Assembly: GCA_010093685.1 (NCBI GenBank)
Contig: MU006238.1
Location: 190,129 to 254,128 of the forward strand
Origin: Ophiobolus disseminans
Lineage: Eukaryota > Ascomycota > Dothideomycetes > Pleosporales > Phaeosphaeriaceae
Reading direction: 5' to 3'
Length of the DNA: 64,000 nucleotides
This document shows, piece after piece, positions 62,588 to 64,000 of this stretch. Numbering within the stretch: the first letter of the stretch is position 1; each line of letters begins with the position of its first letter. The position numbers and the translations under genes were made by a program. The notes under the pieces were generated by a model, which saw only the letters and a program-made list of their open reading frames with translations, did not search any database and was not told where the DNA came from.

Positions 62588-63682
62588 ATGGATGGCAACT
62601 CTACTCCGGTATCACCAACGCCGACTTGTGTCGCTTTATTCTCGAGATCTAGCACCGCCGCAAACGAGATCCGGGACGCATCCAAGGTACCCTTTGAGAA
62701 GTGCAATGAGCTGTGCAACGACTTGCAGTACGTTCGAGAGGTTGAAAAGCCCACATACATTAGCGCAAAAGGCGTGAAACAGATACTACCGGATGCGCCT
62801 CGGATCAGCCTGAGTCGTCCGTCGGAGATGGTGTCGTACTGCCTCGAGGACCTCGATACACCAGGACTAAATAAGCTAGGCGAGAAACTGTGGTGGGCTG
62901 GCCCGACTCCCGACATTGTCTCCCTGTCGCAACATATGGTTCTTGATCGCAAGATCCAAGTGACGGAAGACCCGTCCGTGCACGTGCTTTGGGTTGAAAC
63001 GATTCTCTTCGTCAAACCTCTGCCGGCGTACCTGACATCGTTTGCGTTCTGGGAGTATCTGATGGATCGGGAAAACAGCGATATTGGTCTCGAAGAGCGA
63101 AATCTGCTGATTGCCACCTCTTTGGGTTTTCTGAAGACATACGCGAGGCTGATTCAACGCCGTTCCGACTTCAACTTGGCGCGACGACATGACCTGCTGG
63201 GAGCTTTTGACAACATCTCTTTCGAGGCTTTTATCGCATTTATCGCGTCGTTCGACAATATTCCGGACCGCGCGATCAGTTCTCGGTGGCGCTACGGGCT
63301 CATACAGCTCGATGCGCTGAACTTCCACTCTGTGATCCACCTGCGACGCTGGCACCTAAACAGATTCGAATCGCGGTATTCCACCTACTTCTCTCGATTT
63401 TTTCCGGTGATTCTGTTCATCTTCGCGCTTCTCAGTGTTATGTTGAGCGCGATGCAAGTTATTATCGGCGCGAAACAGATATGGGAAACGGACAACAAGG
63501 GCCTGAAGAGGACTCTCGGCATCTTTGTATGGAGTGGGACAGAAGCTATCGGATGGTGCCTGGCTTTTGGTGTATTATTTGTGCTCTGGTGGATCGCAAT
63601 CAGTACCAACGAAGCGTGGGGTAGAAGGAAGGCACAAAAGAAAGTGAGAAAGACGCTGAAGGATGAGGGCGTCGGTCCGTAG
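62588..63682 (+). CDS. Two-TM protein, resembles fungal DUF6601 type
   Basis: A 364-residue intronless ORF from the ATG at 62588. The N-terminal half has LWWAGPTPDIVSLSQHMVLD, RKIQVTEDPSVHVLW and ILFVKPLPAYLTSFAFWEYL, which I associate with a widespread fungal domain of unknown function. It ends with FHSVIHLRRWHLNRFESRYS, a TM helix (FFPVILFIFALLSVMLSAM), a loop and a second TM helix (GWCLAFGVLFVLWWIAIST), then a basic tail (RRKAQKKVRKTLKD). The layout predicts a soluble N-terminal domain and a C-terminal hairpin of two helices. No enzymatic motif is visible; the family name is from memory and less sure than the coding call. Confidence 0.75.
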   Translation: MDGNSTPVSPTPTCVALFSRSSTAANEIRDASKVPFEKCNELCNDLQYVREVEKPTYISAKGVKQILPDAPRISLSRPSEMVSYCLEDLDTPGLNKLGEKLWWAGPTPDIVSLSQHMVLDRKIQVTEDPSVHVLWVETILFVKPLPAYLTSFAFWEYLMDRENSDIGLEERNLLIATSLGFLKTYARLIQRRSDFNLARRHDLLGAFDNISFEAFIAFIASFDNIPDRAISSRWRYGLIQLDALNFHSVIHLRRWHLNRFESRYSTYFSRFFPVILFIFALLSVMLSAMQVIIGAKQIWETDNKGLKRTLGIFVWSGTEAIGWCLAFGVLFVLWWIAISTNEAWGRRKAQKKVRKTLKDEGVGP

Positions 63683-64000
63683 TTAGCATCTCGATGACTT
63701 TGATGAGGTATGTTTACGAGTGGTGCTGGTCGTTACCGCTTAAGATGATTCGTGGTGGAGTGTAACGGCCTCCTGGTGCACGGATTGGAGTGGGGCAGGC
63801 GCCGACAAGCGTTTCTCCCCTGTTCGCTTCCTCACCTCAACAACCAACTTTGCCCTCATCACCGATGTTACAAACATCTCAGCATGTACATAGCGCGTGC
63901 GATATAATGCTTAGAGCTTTTCCATGTCGCGCACAAAGTTACGTTGTATCATAAGGCGGGCCTTCAATTGTGCGCCCCAGCCGTGCAGCCGAGCTCCTGC
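63683..64000. other. Right edge, no gene seen
   Basis: Nothing recognisable up to the window end. Confidence 0.5.

Overview
The window looks like nuclear DNA of a filamentous ascomycete, most likely a Dothideomycete of the Pleosporales type; the order is inferred, not proven. Genes sit on both strands with short GT-AG introns (about 40-70 nt, a few longer) that often carry CTAAC or CTGAC branch sites. The gene families fit: Zn2Cys6 regulators, RTA1, sugar and monocarboxylate-type MFS carriers, an esterase-NB-ARC-TPR NLR, small secreted cysteine-rich proteins. Relics carry TGG-to-TAG stops like those left by RIP. I saw no rRNA, tRNA, CRISPR or operon. Many genes become complete only after splicing, so I give exon coordinates where the phases close.

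Layout. 0-5 kb: a 68-residue membrane peptide, a small putative myristoylated protein, a Zn2Cys6 regulator and an RTA1 protein. 6-12 kb: two copies of a 162-bp solo LTR, one inserted in a Zn2Cys6-ankyrin-C2H2 gene, then a decayed coiled-coil gene. 13-18 kb: sugar transporter, lipocalin-like protein, low-complexity protein. 18.7-28.7 kb: five paralogues of a small RING-like membrane protein family (three open, two broken), interleaved with an MFS carrier, a macro-domain protein and an 8-cysteine secreted protein. 29-43 kb: a secreted precursor with three CxANRCP repeats followed by dibasic sites, an old LTR, a decapeptide-repeat wall protein, an EthD protein and several single-pass membrane proteins of unknown function.

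44-53 kb is repeat-rich: an NLR whose near-identical TPR repeats contain an assembly gap, a stop-riddled orphan gene, a mutated DD34E transposase, a relic of a second NLR and two transposon termini. 53-64 kb returns to metabolic genes: a nitrilase with one stop, O-acetylhomoserine sulfhydrylase, a haloacid-dehalogenase-like protein, a paraoxonase-like protein, a frameshifted Cys-rich membrane protein, a fourth LTR copy and a two-TM protein.

Core-type genes thus alternate with accessory blocks. The points most worth following are the RING-like cluster with fixed but non-canonical ligand spacing, the repeat-peptide precursor at 29 kb, and the LTR family with exact 5-bp target duplications. All assignments come from reading the sequence; no database search was run.
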